From positions 558,001 through 622,000 of the forward strand of contig CP114561.1 of the NCBI GenBank assembly GCA_028865235.1: a DNA stretch of 64,000 nt, given 5' to 3'. Source of the DNA: Candidatus Manganitrophus sp. (lineage in GTDB: Bacteria; Nitrospirota; Nitrospiria; SBBL01; Manganitrophaceae). How positions within the stretch are numbered: position 1 is the stretch's first letter; each line of letters opens with the position of its first letter. This document shows, one piece after another, positions 9,153-22,392 of this stretch. Position numbers and translations under genes: made by a program. The notes under the pieces were generated by a model. That model ran no database searches. It was not told where the DNA came from and saw only the letters and a list, made by a program, of their open reading frames with translations.

Positions 9153-9184
9153 GGCGCGTCCTCCTTGAAATAAAAATGGGTGGA

Positions 9185-9810
9185 TCACCCCCGGCGAGAA
9201 CAACCCGCGCCGGGGCGCCGTCGGCGCCGGCGATCTTGAGGGGAAGACACCGGAGATCGTAATCGCCCGGCGGGGGAAGCGACAGATCCAGGCCCTCAAT
9301 CACAACAACACCGGCATGGAGGAAGATCTGATGGGTCCGCGGCTGCGGCGCGCCGAACGCCTCGACGGAGAGATAGTCGATCCCGACCAGACGGACGCCG
9401 CGCGCAACCAGCCACTCCGCCGCCTCCGGCGTGATGTAGACGAAATCCTCATGAAAACGGGACGCCTTGATCCACTCCCGATTCCGTGTTTGAAAAAGGA
9501 CGCGGGTTACGCCGTTTAATCCGGCCCGTTCGAGCTCGCCCGGACGGACCGCCTCCGGATCGTCGATCCGGACCAGACGCGCCGGTCCGCAAAGGATCTC
9601 CAATGGAAGCGTCTCAACCCCGGGCGCCCCTTCGATAAAATGAATCGGGGCATCGACGTGGGTGCCGGTGTGCAGGCCAAGCGACAGGGCGGAGACGTTC
9701 GCCGGGTCCCCTTTTTTCATTCGCTTGACCGGCGTGAGGGCGGGGCCGGGCTCCCCCGGATAGGTCGGCATGGAATGGGTGAGTGTCATGGTCACATCAT
9801 AAAGTCGCAT
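9185..9810 (-). CDS. cyclase family protein (kynurenine-formamidase-like)
   Basis: Metal-dependent hydrolase of the cyclase/KynB fold, about 208 residues. The metal-binding motif HTGTHVDAPIHF is complete, followed by LFQTRN, FVYITPEAAEWL and LVGIDYLSVE with a Ser/Asp pattern typical of the family. The substrate is unknown; family members open N-formylkynurenine or cyclic amides. The raw frame runs on into the next gene, but one added G in the run at 9188-9193 gives RVVLAGG and a TGA at 9187-9185, the expected end. ATG at 9810 starts RLYDVTMTLTHSMPTYPGE. Confidence 0.8.
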
Positions 9811-9924
9811 CGCCTGTCCCTCAAGTTTGCGGTGATGGTCTTTAACAATGATCTTTTCACACGGCGCGGAAAGAAGTCAACGGAGGGTCGGGGGGAGGGC
9901 CTTTGACGCGACCTGTTCCGGCCA

Positions 9925-10546
9925 TTAAGATTGCGTCGATCGATCCGATCCGATAAAGAAAGTAAAGGGGGGACGATCCCCCAGGCCGGGAACGGTGATC
10001 GGACGCAAAAGGTGGAGCTCGGCCGTCAGGGCGGCCGTCGCCACGGTCCGAGAAAGGGGGGCAAGACGGGGCATCTCTTGAATTTGAGAGAGGGTGTAAA
10101 AACCGCATTGGGCAATCTCCTCGGTCGGTTGCGTAAAGCGCTCCCCGCCGATCACCTCCAGCAAGAAGACCGCATACGACGTGTTCACATCAGAATCGGC
10201 CCGGTTGCGGAATCCGACCATCCCGATAGCGCGGCATTGGAGGCCGGTCTCCTCCATCACCTCCCGGACCGCCGCTTGGTCGACTGTTTCATCAAAGTCG
10301 ACGAACCCTCCCGGAAGGGTCCAGCCCCCCCTTGTTCGGCTCCTGATTGCGTTGGATCAGGAGAACCCGGCGCTCTCCGGTCTGGGGATCGGCGTCGATC
10401 ACCAGACCGCCGACGCCGAGGGTGAAGCGGCCGTAGTCGATGAAACCGCACCCTTCTCCATCCGGCAGACAGACCTGGCGGAGGTGTCGCTCGACTTTGT
10501 GCTGAACCAACGGCCGACCGCATTCCGGACAAAACTTCATCTGCAT
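9925..10546 (-). CDS. Nudix hydrolase with zinc ribbon (frameshift in a G run)
   Basis: A Nudix-fold pyrophosphatase preceded by a small zinc ribbon ([12 protein letters not shown], then [13 protein letters not shown]), an arrangement known from NADH pyrophosphatase-like and stand-alone ADP-ribose/NUDT families. The Nudix box [20 protein letters not shown] with EETGL is recovered only when the frame is corrected in the run of seven C at 10326-10332; the first frame is derailed into a short wrong tail. The C-terminal half is open from 10260 to 9925. Start ATG at 10546. A poly-G miscount is the simplest explanation. The substrate cannot be told. Confidence 0.82.
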
Positions 10547-10713
10547 TCTCCTTTCGAGCCCATCTCGGTTTTGACTTTAGTCGAAATCCCGTCGATGAGT
10601 CAATCTCGCCTGTCATCTGGAGCGGAGCGAAGAATCTCGTCGTTCAGGTTGACCCGCTCGCTTTTCCTCTTCGCTTCTATTAAAATGAAAATACTGTTTG
10701 AAGGAGTTTTAGG

Positions 10714-11723
10714 ATGAAAGCAATGATCGTAGAAAAGCGAGCGCCGCTTGAGGAGAGGCCGTTGCAATCGGTTGAGCGTCCGATCCCGGCGCCGGGCGCG
10801 GGAGAGGTGTTGATCCGCGTGGAGGTCTGCGCAATCTGCCGAACCGACCTGCATGTGGTGGAGGGGGAATTGCCGGTTCACAAAAACCCGATTGTCCCCG
10901 GTCATCAGGTCGTCGGAGAGATCACCCGGCTCGGCCCCCATACGAGCCGGTTTCAAGTAGGCGACCGTGTCGGCGTCGCCTGGCTGTGGGCCGCCTGCGG
11001 CGCCTGCTTCTACTGCCTTCGCGGCGACGAAAACCTCTGCGAGCTCCCCCAATTTACCGGCTATGACGTCGACGGCGGTTATGCCGAATACATCGTCGCG
11101 CAAGAGGCGTTCATCTATCCCTTGCCGGCCGATCTCCCCTCGCATCAGGCGGCGCCGCTCCTCTGCGCCGGAATCATCGGCTACCGGGCGCTTCATCGAA
11201 GCGACATCCGGAAGGGGGGCGCCTGGGCCTTTACGGATTCGGCGCTTCGGCCCATGTGGTGATCCAGATTGCGCGGTATTGGGGATGCGAGGTCTACGTC
11301 GCGACACGCGGGGAGAAACATCGCCGGTTGGCGGGTGAGCTCGGGGCCGTGTGGGTCGGCGAAGCGGCCGATGTCCCTCCGGTCAAGCTCGACGCGGCGA
11401 TCATCTTCGCCCCGGCGGGCGAGCTGGTTCCCGCAGCGCTGCGCGCGGTCGAGAGGGGAGGAACCGTCGCTCTGGCGGGGATTTACATGACCGATATCCC
11501 TACCCTCCATTACGGGACGGAGCTCTTCTACGAGAAAAACCTTCGAAGCGTCACGGCCAACACGCGGCGGGACGGAGAGGAACTCCTCCGATTGGCTTCG
11601 GAAATCCCGATTCGGACGCATACCGAATTGTTTGATTTCGAACAAGCGAACGAAGCGCTCTCGCGCTTGAAGCACGACGGGATACAGGGGGCGGGGGTGC
11701 TGAAAGTTATAAAAGACAATTAG
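10714..11723 (+). CDS. zinc-dependent alcohol dehydrogenase family protein (frameshift in a G run)
   Basis: MDR-type zinc-dependent dehydrogenase of about 335 residues. Catalytic zinc ligands lie in CAICRTDLHVVEGELP and GHQVVGE; the structural zinc loop is CGACFYCLRGDENLC. The frame breaks in the G run at 11214-11219. The next frame gives RLGLYGFGASAHVVIQIARY, the Rossmann glycine motif, and continues to a TAA at 11723. It ends convergent with a SUMF1-type gene. Family members reduce or oxidise a range of alcohols and aldehydes; the cofactor pocket gives no firm substrate. ATG at 10714 follows GGAGTTTTAGG. Confidence 0.86.
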
Positions 11724-11795
11724 GAATCTGTCAATTCGGAATGAGGAATTAACATCAAAAGAATTGTTTTCAATTCCTCATTCTCAGATTCCTCA
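11721..11795. repeat. AT-rich inverted repeat between convergent genes
   Basis: The left arm AGGAATCTG...AATGAGGAATT and the right arm AATTCCTCATTCTCAGATTCCT are complementary apart from a nine-base insertion in the left arm. It lies between the convergent ends of the dehydrogenase and the SUMF1-type gene, so it may end transcription from both sides. A related, looser arrangement is at 16466-16580. Confidence 0.65.
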
Positions 11796-11808
11796 TTCCT
11801 AATTAAAA

Positions 11809-12716
11809 TCACTGTACCTTGAGGTCCCGCGCGCAACGGACACCGACGCTGCTCTCTCCCCGGTCGGCATGGGCCCCGCCGAAACGCTTGGAGGCGCGCA
11901 GATCGTGCGGCGAGCTGTTGAACGATCCGCCGCGGTAGACGAGGACTTTATTGATGTCGGGCTCGGCCGGTCCCTGCGGATTTTTGAAAGGGGATGTTTT
12001 GTAGTAGAACTGATCATACCAATCGGAGACCCACTCCGAGACGTTGCCGGCCATGTCGTAGAGGCCGTAAGGGCTCCGCCCCTGCTCGAAGCTGCCGATC
12101 GGCGCGCTGTATTTAAAGCCGTCTTCTTCTCCGCGGCCGTTGGCCAACTTCACGTTGAAGGAATCCCCCCACGGAAAGGTTTGGCCGTTCTCTCCCCGCG
12201 CCGCCTTCTCCCACTCCGCTTCGGTCGGAAGACGTTTTCCCGCCCACTTGCAATAGGCAAAGGCATCGATCCAGGTCACCCCGACCACCGGCTGGGTCTC
12301 TCCTTTCAAGAGCTTGACATCGTCTTCAAAAACGGGAATCGACGGAAGGGGACGCTTGAGCATCTTGGCGAATCGTGCATAGTCGGCGTTCGTCACCTCG
12401 TGTTTGTCCATATAATAAGGATCGAGGTAGATCACCCGCTGCGGCTGCTCGTCGAAATCACCCTCGGGCCCTCCCCCATCGTGAAGGAGCCGCCGGGGAT
12501 CAAGACCATCTCTCTTCCGTCCCCGCCGACGATCGTCTCGAAGGAGCTGTAGTCGACCGTTTTCATATCTGGGACCGTCGCGACTTCCGTCTGGATCAGC
12601 CGGGTCCGCTCCCGAAGCTCCTTCGACTTTTTCGATTCGATGACCAGCGCGACCATCGTCAGTATCGTCAGCAGTGCCATGGTAATACAGATCGCAAGAA
12701 CGACGCCTCGGCTCAT
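11809..12716 (-). CDS. membrane-anchored formylglycine-generating-enzyme (SUMF1) family protein (frameshift)
   Basis: An N-terminal membrane anchor (VVLAICITMALLTILTMVALV) is followed by a SUMF1/FGE-sulfatase fold: MVLIPGGSFTMG, YYMDKHEVTNADYARF, AFAYCKWAGKRLPTEAEWEK, YGLYDMAGNVSEWVSDWYD and YRGGSFNSS. True formylglycine enzymes carry a Cys pair that I do not see here, so it is better read as a structural or binding member of the family. The frame breaks near 12470 in GGGGGAGGG, splitting MGEG from the rest. ATG at 12716. It probably faces the periplasm. Confidence 0.8.
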
Positions 12717-12856
12717 TCAATCTCCTCGGATTTGAAAATGGGTGGATGGTTCCCTGTTAAAACCGTTTTAATATAACGAATTTACCCTCCCTTTGCAAGC
12801 GCATCCCCCTCTTCTATCCGTTGCAATTTCAAAAAGTCATCGATATAATCGCACTC

Positions 12857-13852
12857 ATGAATCTCTTTGATCGGAGGAATTTTCTCCGCTACGCCAGTCT
12901 CGGCATCTTCGCCACCCTCTTCACTCGAAAGGTCGAAGCGTCAACCTTTCTGATGAAACGGTTTTTGGCCCTTCCCCCGAAAGAGATTCCCTTCATCACC
13001 CCCAACGAACACTTCTATATCGTCAACTTCGGAAAACAGCCGCAGGTCGATGCGGCCGACTGGACCCTCCGGATCACCGGGAAGGTGCAGCGCCCGCTGG
13101 AGCTGACCTACCAGGAGATCCTCGCCCGCCCCGCCGTCGAGAAGATGGTCACCCTGGAATGCATCGACAACGAGGTCGCCGGGGAGTTGATCAGCAATGC
13201 CGTCTGGAAAGGGGTAACCTTGAAGAGCCTGATCGAAGAAGCCGCGCCCCTTCAGGGGGTCGAAGATGTGGCAATGTACGGCGCCGATTCTTACTCGGAC
13301 GGGATCACCCTTGATCGCGCGTTGAATTACGACGTCTTCCTCGCCTACCAGATGAACGGGGTGACCCTGCCGAAAGAGCACGGCTACCCCCTCCGCGCCG
13401 TCGTCCCGGGACTCTACGGGATTAAAAACGTGAAGTGGTTGACCCGGATCGAGCTGGTCGCGGAAGATTACAAAGGATACTGGCAACAGAAAGGGTGGAC
13501 CGATACGGCGACGATCAAAGTAAAATCGCGGATCGACGCCCCCGGCCCGTACAACACGATTAAAGCGGGATATACATTCCGGGGCATCGCCTTCACCGGA
13601 GGATACGGCATCCGCTCCGTGGAGATTTCACTCGACGGCGGAAAGAGCTGGGTCCCGGCGACGATCGAGCCCCCCCCTTCCCCCTATTCCTGGGTCTTTT
13701 GGAAATATGAATGGAAAGACGCCAAGCCGGGGACCTATCAAATCCTCTCCAGGGCCACCGATAAGCTCAGCCGGACGCAAACCGCCTTCGTCTCCCGCGC
13801 CTTTCCGGACGGAACCTCCGGCCTTCAATCGATCGTCACCTTCGTCGACTAA
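12857..13852 (+). CDS. sulfite oxidase-family molybdoenzyme (YedY/MsrP-like), Tat-exported
   Basis: Molybdopterin-binding oxidoreductase of the sulfite oxidase fold, 331 residues from ATG at 12857. A Tat-type signal (FDRRNFLRYASLGIF) begins it. The molybdenum-ligating cysteine is Cys102 in VTLECIDNEVAGE; HGYPLRAVVPGLYGIKNVKWL is the conserved cofactor-binding block. The C-terminal half is an Ig-like dimerisation domain (GGYGIRSVEISLDGGKSWVP). Family members reduce methionine sulfoxide or oxidise sulfite in the periplasm; no heme partner gene is adjacent. The ATG at 12821 is less likely because it would place the Tat motif too far in. The frame is intact. Confidence 0.88.
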   Translation: MNLFDRRNFLRYASLGIFATLFTRKVEASTFLMKRFLALPPKEIPFITPNEHFYIVNFGKQPQVDAADWTLRITGKVQRPLELTYQEILARPAVEKMVTLECIDNEVAGELISNAVWKGVTLKSLIEEAAPLQGVEDVAMYGADSYSDGITLDRALNYDVFLAYQMNGVTLPKEHGYPLRAVVPGLYGIKNVKWLTRIELVAEDYKGYWQQKGWTDTATIKVKSRIDAPGPYNTIKAGYTFRGIAFTGGYGIRSVEISLDGGKSWVPATIEPPPSPYSWVFWKYEWKDAKPGTYQILSRATDKLSRTQTAFVSRAFPDGTSGLQSIVTFVD

Positions 13853-13860
13853 TTAATCGA

Positions 13861-14441
13861 TCAACCGTCCAGATCCGACTTTTCCTTCCACCGTACGCCC
13901 CTTCCGACCAGCAGATACAACATCCCCATCGCCAGGAGCACGGCGATAAAAATCCCGGTCAGGCTTTTCTCCGCCAGCGGGAGCCACGCCAGCACCGCCG
14001 CCGTCGCGCTGTAGCCGATCATCAGGATCACGCCGGACCAGATCAAGCAGTTGATGAGCTCGATGCTCATGAAGGTCGACCAGGCCATCCCCGACAGCCC
14101 CATCGCGACCGCCCCGACGATTCTCATTCCATAGAGGTATTGCATGATAAAAATGCTCAGCTTCGGATATTTCCGGATGAGGGGAGCGCCCGCTCGATTT
14201 TCGGCTTCCAACGCGGGAACCGGGCAAAAAGGCCTTTTGCCTTAAGATAACGCCCCAGACCGTAATAAACCAAATGCCCGACATACGCCCCGAGGGCGCC
14301 GATCAGCCAGGATCCGACGGGGGAGAGAATCTGCTGATGGGCCAATCCGCCCGCCATCAACATGACCCCTTCTCCTTCAAAGAAGGTCCCGAGAAACACC
14401 GTCCAGAGACCATATTGTTTCAGCAGTTCGGTGAGGGACAT
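13861..14441 (-). CDS. DedA family membrane protein (one frameshift)
   Basis: A DedA/SNARE-associated inner-membrane protein of about 190 residues. The first frame has SLTELLKQYGLWTVFLGTFF and EGEGVMLMAGGLAH, with the family's conserved E and G residues. The second frame, from about 14180, continues with IRKYPKLSIFIMQYLYGMRI and three more membrane segments. The break lies between KPKIERA and LIRKYPKL. The family is thought to flip undecaprenyl phosphate or phospholipids. The ATG at 14441 opens the family. It ends eight bases past the stop of the molybdoenzyme on the other strand. Confidence 0.82.
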
Positions 14442-14581
14442 TTATATCGACCCGTTTTGACGAACAACTCTTTCCGGAAGAAATAGAGCGCGGCTTTCCA
14501 TCCCATCGAACGGAAAGGAGATACCGTCCGCTCATGATCGAAAGGAAATCGTCAAGGTGAAGCGCAATGATTCCACTTTCT

Positions 14582-16377
<1,796 letters not shown>

Positions 16378-16409
16378 TGTTCTATGCCTTTATTATCGTA
16401 ATGGCGTGC

Positions 16410-16438
16410 AGATTAACACGCGTGATTTTCCTTGTCAA
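16410..16438 (-). promoter_or_regulatory. sigma70-type promoter of aspS
   Basis: On the minus strand TTGACA (16438-16433) and TAATCT (16415-16410) are separated by 17 bases. The predicted start lies about 25 bases upstream of the aspS ATG. Confidence 0.7.
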
Positions 16439-16465
16439 CGCGAGCAAGACGAAAGCGCCGTCTTA

Positions 16466-16580
16466 ATTAGGAATTAAGAACCGATCGATTAGGAATCAAG
16501 AGCAAACAAGAGCAAGGAATTTGTTTTTTGCCCTTCCACTTTGATTCCTCATTTATAATTCCCAGATTCCTAATTGATCT
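16466..16580. repeat. AT-rich inverted repeat block
   Basis: Repeated ATTAGGAAT units on the left (16471 and 16488 on) face GATTCCTCATT and GATTCCTAATT on the right. The unit is the same as in the inverted repeat at 11721-11795. It lies between the aspS promoter and the end of the small gene at 16582, where a terminator would be useful. Confidence 0.5.
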
Positions 16581-16581
16581 T

Positions 16582-16866
16582 TTAGGGAGTATCGGCAATA
16601 TGGAAGGTGCGGACCTTGTTGGGCCCGCCGTAGACCATGAAGACCTTTTTACTCATACGGATATGGTAATTTGCCCAGGCGTTCGGCTCTCCATTATAAT
16701 AGGCCTCGGGATCGACACCGCTGGCATTCAGAAAGTCGGGCTCATAAAGGCCGGCGTCCAATACTTCGGCCACCAGACATTCTGTGGTGAATCCCTGTCC
16801 TTTCAAAGTAACCTGTGTTAAAAGTTTAAGTATTTCTTCACTGTTCGTTAAAACCAATGGTTCCAT
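16582..16866 (-). CDS. hypothetical protein, 94 residues
   Basis: A small protein without a family I recognise. It is mixed alpha/beta by eye: an acidic helical start (NSEEILKLLTQVTL), then FTTECLVAEVLDAGLYEPDF, and a C-terminal MSKKVFMVYGGPNKVRTFHI that looks like beta strands. No signal peptide or membrane segment. ATG at 16866 has GGGAGGGGG about ten bases upstream, a good ribosome site. It lies downstream of rluB on the same strand, about 50 bases away, so it may be in its transcript. Confidence 0.65.
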   Translation of the reverse strand: MEPLVLTNSEEILKLLTQVTLKGQGFTTECLVAEVLDAGLYEPDFLNASGVDPEAYYNGEPNAWANYHIRMSKKVFMVYGGPNKVRTFHIADTP

Positions 16867-16918
16867 TCCGTCTAACCCCCTCCCGCCCGTTTACCCCGCA
16901 CCGCCTCGCCTTTCGGTT

Positions 16919-17668
16919 TCACCGGCGCTTTTTTTGCCGCCCCCCTTTATGAATGAGCCCCTTTAATCCCTTCACCTCCGCCGGCGTCAGCCGGCGATAA
17001 TCTCCCGGAAGGAGATCCCCCAGCGCCAGAAAACCGTAAGCGACCCGCTTCAACTTCAATACGTCATGGCCGATTTTTTCAACCATCATCCGAATCTGCC
17101 GTCGCTTCCCCTCGTGTATGATGATCTCGATCCAATCATGTTCGGAGGTTTTCCGAAGCGGCCGAACCCGAGCGGGAGCGCTCTTTCCGCCCGGCAGCGA
17201 AAGCCCTCCCTGTGCCAACTTTTTGATCTTCTCTTCCGTCAGATGCCCTTTGATCTTCACCCAATAGGTCTTCTCAACCCCGCTGCTCGGGTGCATCAAC
17301 GCGCCGGCCAGGTCGCCGTCGTTGGTGAGAAGAAGAAGCCCTTCCGAATCATAGTCGAGGCGCCCGACCGGATAGACCCGCTCTTTGATGTCCCGGACAA
17401 ACTCCATCACCGTGGGCCTGCCCTCGGGATCGTGAACCGAGGTAATATATCCTCTCGGTTTATTTAAAAGCAAATAGATCTTATGCGGCTCGATCTGGAT
17501 TCGCTTGCCGTTTACTTTAACATAGTCTTTCTCCGGATCGACCTTGGTACCGAGCTCCGTGACGATCTTCCCATTCACCTGAACCCGCCCATCGAGTATC
17601 ATCTCCTCCGCATGGCGCCGGGACGCAATCCCCGCTTTCGCAATCACCTTCTGCAGTCGCTCTATCAT
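16919..17668 (-). CDS. rluB: ribosomal large-subunit pseudouridine synthase, RsuA/RluB family
   Basis: A 249-residue RsuA/RluB/E/F-family enzyme that isomerises uridine to pseudouridine in 23S rRNA. An N-terminal S4 RNA-binding domain (MIERLQKVIAKAGIASRRHA to VNGK) is followed by the catalytic domain with Asp105 in GRLDYDSEGLLLLTNDG and the C-terminal EGKRRQIRMMVEKIGHDVLK. The basic tail GGRQKKRR is usual for RluB. RluB is the best guess; RluE/F are less likely because of the S4 domain and length. The frame is intact. A promoter lies upstream. Confidence 0.92.
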   Translation of the reverse strand: MIERLQKVIAKAGIASRRHAEEMILDGRVQVNGKIVTELGTKVDPEKDYVKVNGKRIQIEPHKIYLLLNKPRGYITSVHDPEGRPTVMEFVRDIKERVYPVGRLDYDSEGLLLLTNDGDLAGALMHPSSGVEKTYWVKIKGHLTEEKIKKLAQGGLSLPGGKSAPARVRPLRKTSEHDWIEIIIHEGKRRQIRMMVEKIGHDVLKLKRVAYGFLALGDLLPGDYRRLTPAEVKGLKGLIHKGGRQKKRR

Positions 17669-17705
17669 CTTTATACCCCCTATTTAAGGCGATTCGATCT
17701 CTGAT

Positions 17706-17735
17706 GTTCTAACAGACTCTTTCCTGGATGGTCAA
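17706..17735 (-). promoter_or_regulatory. probable promoter of rluB
   Basis: On the minus strand TTGACC (17735-17730) and TAGAAC (17711-17706) are 18 bases apart, about 40 bases before the rluB ATG. Spacing and boxes are acceptable but not perfect. Confidence 0.5.
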
Positions 17736-18892
17736 GAACTATCTCTCGCGCCGCAACGAACCGGCCCCGATAGAATCGTCCCGCCTCGCTCGATCCTCCT
17801 AGCCTAGGAGGGATCGACCCGACTCGCCTATTTGACCCATCTCCATCCTTCCATCAGCGGCCGAGACAGATCGACTCTAAATATTGATGATTGTTTTGAT
17901 AAATGACTTTTCAACAGCCTGTGTATTCACCGGCACACCTGAATAGCACTTAACCTAGTCCGACCGAACTAGGCAATCTTTTCTATGCTAGGACTAGCTA
18001 GCATTAAATCTTTTTTCCGGCGCGGCTCAAGGGTTTCTTTAGGTTTTTTATCCACAGGAAATCCACACTAGTCTATACCGAGGGAGGATCGCCTCGGGCC
18101 GAAGCGATCTAGGCCAAATCAAAATAGAAAAGATAGGTCGAACTCGGCGACCGTGGGATCGATGCCATTCTTAAAAGAATCAGTCTTTTTACACCCCTCC
18201 CCTTCCGAAAAAAGGATCTGAACGAAACGCGTTTTAGGAGGATGGACTTCGGGAAAAAACAGAATGGTATTTTTCGGGATAGGCGGAATGGAAATGCGGT
18301 AAAGAGAAACCGGAAGAGTTAAAGTCTTCAATGAACTATCCGCAAGTCGATACAAAATCACTCGCGATGGAACATCCCCGTTTGTAACGCCGTTCTATCG
18401 GACCTGGAGATCACCCTCCGCCGATTCGCAGAGGATGCACGGAAGCAGGCGTCCAGAAAAACCTGAAACCACTCCATTCCCACCTGCACAGGATTCATGA
18501 CAATAAGGATCGCCCCCCCTAAAAGGGAACGGACTCACGACGCGTTGATCGAGGTGATTGAAGCTCCCCGCAATGTGCAGATAGAAATCGGGACGAAGTA
18601 CCTCCACTCACATCGCGAAGCAATCTTCGACCCGAAAGGATGGAAAGACTCTAATTTGTATGGTTCGCTCCGCGAACGATGTGGGCAGAGGCTTCGCGAT
18701 CTATATACATCTTCACATTCGCGCGTCTAACCTTCTCAGCAAGCTGCGAGGAATGTGCCCACAGGAATGAAGCGCGAAGCGCCTCTGCTCACATCGTGAG
18801 TGAAAGCGAACCATGCGACGCGCGTGCGTGTTCACGGTTGGAGTCGACTGCGTTAAAACAGAGGAAGGGAAAGGGTAGGAAGGAACTGCGGA
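17736..18892. other. gene-free stretch with CTAG palindromes and a long inverted repeat
   Basis: About 1.15 kb without a gene I can support. The first 370 bases hold nine or so CTAG tetramers, mostly as palindromes: TCCTCCTAGCCTAGGAGGGA around 17794-17813, CCTAGT/ACTAGG at 17954-17973 and ATGCTAG/CTAGCAT at 17985-18004. A DnaA-box-like TTATCCACA lies at 18048-18056. Reading frames at 18119-18361 and 18395-18607 on the minus strand have no family, no ribosome site and odd composition. A long inverted repeat is listed separately at 18660-18814. Confidence 0.6.
18660..18814. repeat. long imperfect inverted repeat
   Basis: The left arm (18660-18698: ATGGTTCGCT, then CGATGTGGGCAGAGGC and TTCGCG) is mirrored by the right arm (18772-18814: CGCGAA, GCCTCTGCTCACATCG, AGCGAACCAT). 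Arms of roughly 40 bases flank a 70-base centre. It could be a small palindromic mobile element or a structured transcript. It lies just downstream of the kinase gene end at 18893. Confidence 0.6.
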
Positions 18893-20839
<1,947 letters not shown>

Positions 20840-20928
20840 CCGATTCTCTTTCTCTCCCGGAGATGAAATGGACTACTTTGTATAAAGTTGCGGAAATAAA
20901 GGAATGAATCCGTATAGGAAAGTAAATC

Positions 20929-21717
20929 TTAAGGTCGGCGTTTTGTCAAGGAAAGGCTGTCCGATACGACTCTAGAATGAGAGCAAGAACCATACGTAAG
21001 GGATGGATCGGTTATGACGTGGGTTGCGGAGCCACTGGAACGGATCGGATTCGGCGGGAGGGTGAGGAGGGTTTGCACCAGCGCCGGCAACACTTCCGGG
21101 GACGGGGCGATGCAATCGGGTTGCTCGCCCGGTCGATGGACGTAGCCCCAGGCGCACCAGACCGTCGCCGCCCCGAAGGCGCGGCCCATTTTGATATCCG
21201 CTGCGGAGTCGCCGATCATCACCGCCCGCCCCTTGTCGGGATGAAACCGCAGCAGAGAGCGGCCTCTTTCAGAACCCATGGGTCCGGTTTGGTCACCGCA
21301 CAGGTGTCTCCGCCGATGACGTCGGCGAAGAACTTTCCGATCCCTAGAAGGTCGAGCAGACGGCGCGAGATCCGCTCCGGTTTGTTCGTCACAACCACCA
21401 ACGGACCGATCTAGGACAAGCGTTTCACCGCGTCGGCAATTCCCGGATAGAGTTTCGTTTCACAGACCACATTCTCGAGATAATCGGCCTCGTATCGACG
21501 GCGGACTTCTTCCAGGCGCCCCCTCGTCCGCTTGAAGATAATCGTCGAAGCAGGCCCGGTAAAGTTGCTCCATCCCTTTGTTGACCCATGGAAGGATCGC
21601 GTCATCGGTGCGGCGCGGCAACCCCAGCGCCTCGCGGAGCCGATGGACCACCGAGATCATATCGCGCCGGCTGTCTTCGAGCGTTCCGTCCAGATCGAGA
21701 CAGATCATGCAGCTCAT
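20929..21717 (-). pseudogene. HAD-family phosphatase, phosphoglycolate phosphatase-like (disrupted)
   Basis: A haloacid dehalogenase-fold phosphatase of the Gph type. The first frame has the nucleophile motif CLDLDGTLEDSRRDM; a neighbouring frame gives ETKLYPGIADAVKRLS, then an in-frame TAG near 21413, then VVVTNKPERISRRLLDLLGI (motif II) with VIGGDTCAVTKPDP; a further frame gives AVMIGDSAADIKMGRAFGAA (motif IV). At least two frameshifts and one stop separate the parts. An in-frame stop is harder to blame on homopolymer error, so I call it a pseudogene with that reservation. Its ATG overlaps the stop of the upstream cupin gene. Confidence 0.75.
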
Positions 21718-22139
21718 TTCGGCCCCCGAGGCCCTTTTCGCGCCAGCTGCTCGACGCTTCCGCTCGCATCGCCATGCTCGGTCACTTTTCGCTCCCCGCT
21801 CAACGAGCCTTTGTAAGCGGAGAAGGGGCGCCCATTGTGGCTGATCACCTCGTGCGCCAGTCCGCCCGGAATGAGAAGAATATCTCCCCCTTCGATCGTA
21901 ACCGGAAAATCGTCGAAGTGAAACGTGATTGCCCCCGACACCGCTCCCCGAATCTCCGGCTCGTCGTGCGCGTGCCGGCTCCGTTCGAACCAGGGGGCAA
22001 CGGTCTGAAGGTCATAGACTGTATAGCCGAACCGCTTCATCTCCTCGGCCACCGATTCCGCCGTCGGCTCTTCCTTCCGCCCCCATTTGATCACCTTGAC
22101 CCCGTTGGGAAAGGTCGCCATCTTCGATTGTTTTGACAT
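21714..22139 (-). CDS. cupin domain protein
   Basis: A 141-residue single-domain cupin. The metal-binding pattern is HAHDEPEIRGAVSGAITFHF with H, H and E ligands, followed by GGDILLIPGGLAHEVISHNG, the second cupin motif with its His. Cupins cover dioxygenases, isomerases and sugar-binding proteins; the HAHDEPEI start and the GDILLIPGGLAH block resemble acireductone-dioxygenase-like and small stress cupins, but no function can be assigned. ATG at 22139 has GGAGGCAGGCAG directly upstream. It overlaps the start of the HAD gene by four bases, so the two were an operon. Confidence 0.85.
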   Translation of the reverse strand: MSKQSKMATFPNGVKVIKWGRKEEPTAESVAEEMKRFGYTVYDLQTVAPWFERSRHAHDEPEIRGAVSGAITFHFDDFPVTIEGGDILLIPGGLAHEVISHNGRPFSAYKGSLSGERKVTEHGDASGSVEQLARKGPRGPK

Positions 22140-22392
22140 CTGCCTGCCTCCTCCAAACGCTGAACCGGAGTTCCCTTTGCGGTGATCATTTCCCTTTGCC
22201 TATCGGGCATCAAAATAGCCTTCTTTTATGCCGGAGTCAATAGGGAAACAGGGAGAGAAAAAGGCGACGAAGGAAAGCGCCGACTCATCCAAGCGGATGA
22301 AACTTCTCCCTCCTTTTGAAGAATTGTTTTCCCTTCTTTTTCCCGTACGATGGTCGAATGAAGCTCACCCTCTTTTCGAAAAGGAGCAGCGC

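Noticed and set aside
8194..9810. A fused cyclase-6-phosphogluconate dehydrogenase of 538 residues
   Set aside because: Restoring one G in a G run ends the cyclase, and gnd has its own ATG with AAGGAGG. The fused frame is produced by errors.
18041..18070. Replication origin suggested by TTATCCACA
   Set aside because: Only one perfect DnaA box is present, the second (AAATCCACA) is off, and dnaA, dnaN or other origin genes are absent. Chance occurrence cannot be excluded.
18119..18607. Minus-strand reading frames of 80 and 70 codons in the gene-free region
   Set aside because: No ribosome site, no family, odd Pro/Phe-rich translation; not supported as genes.
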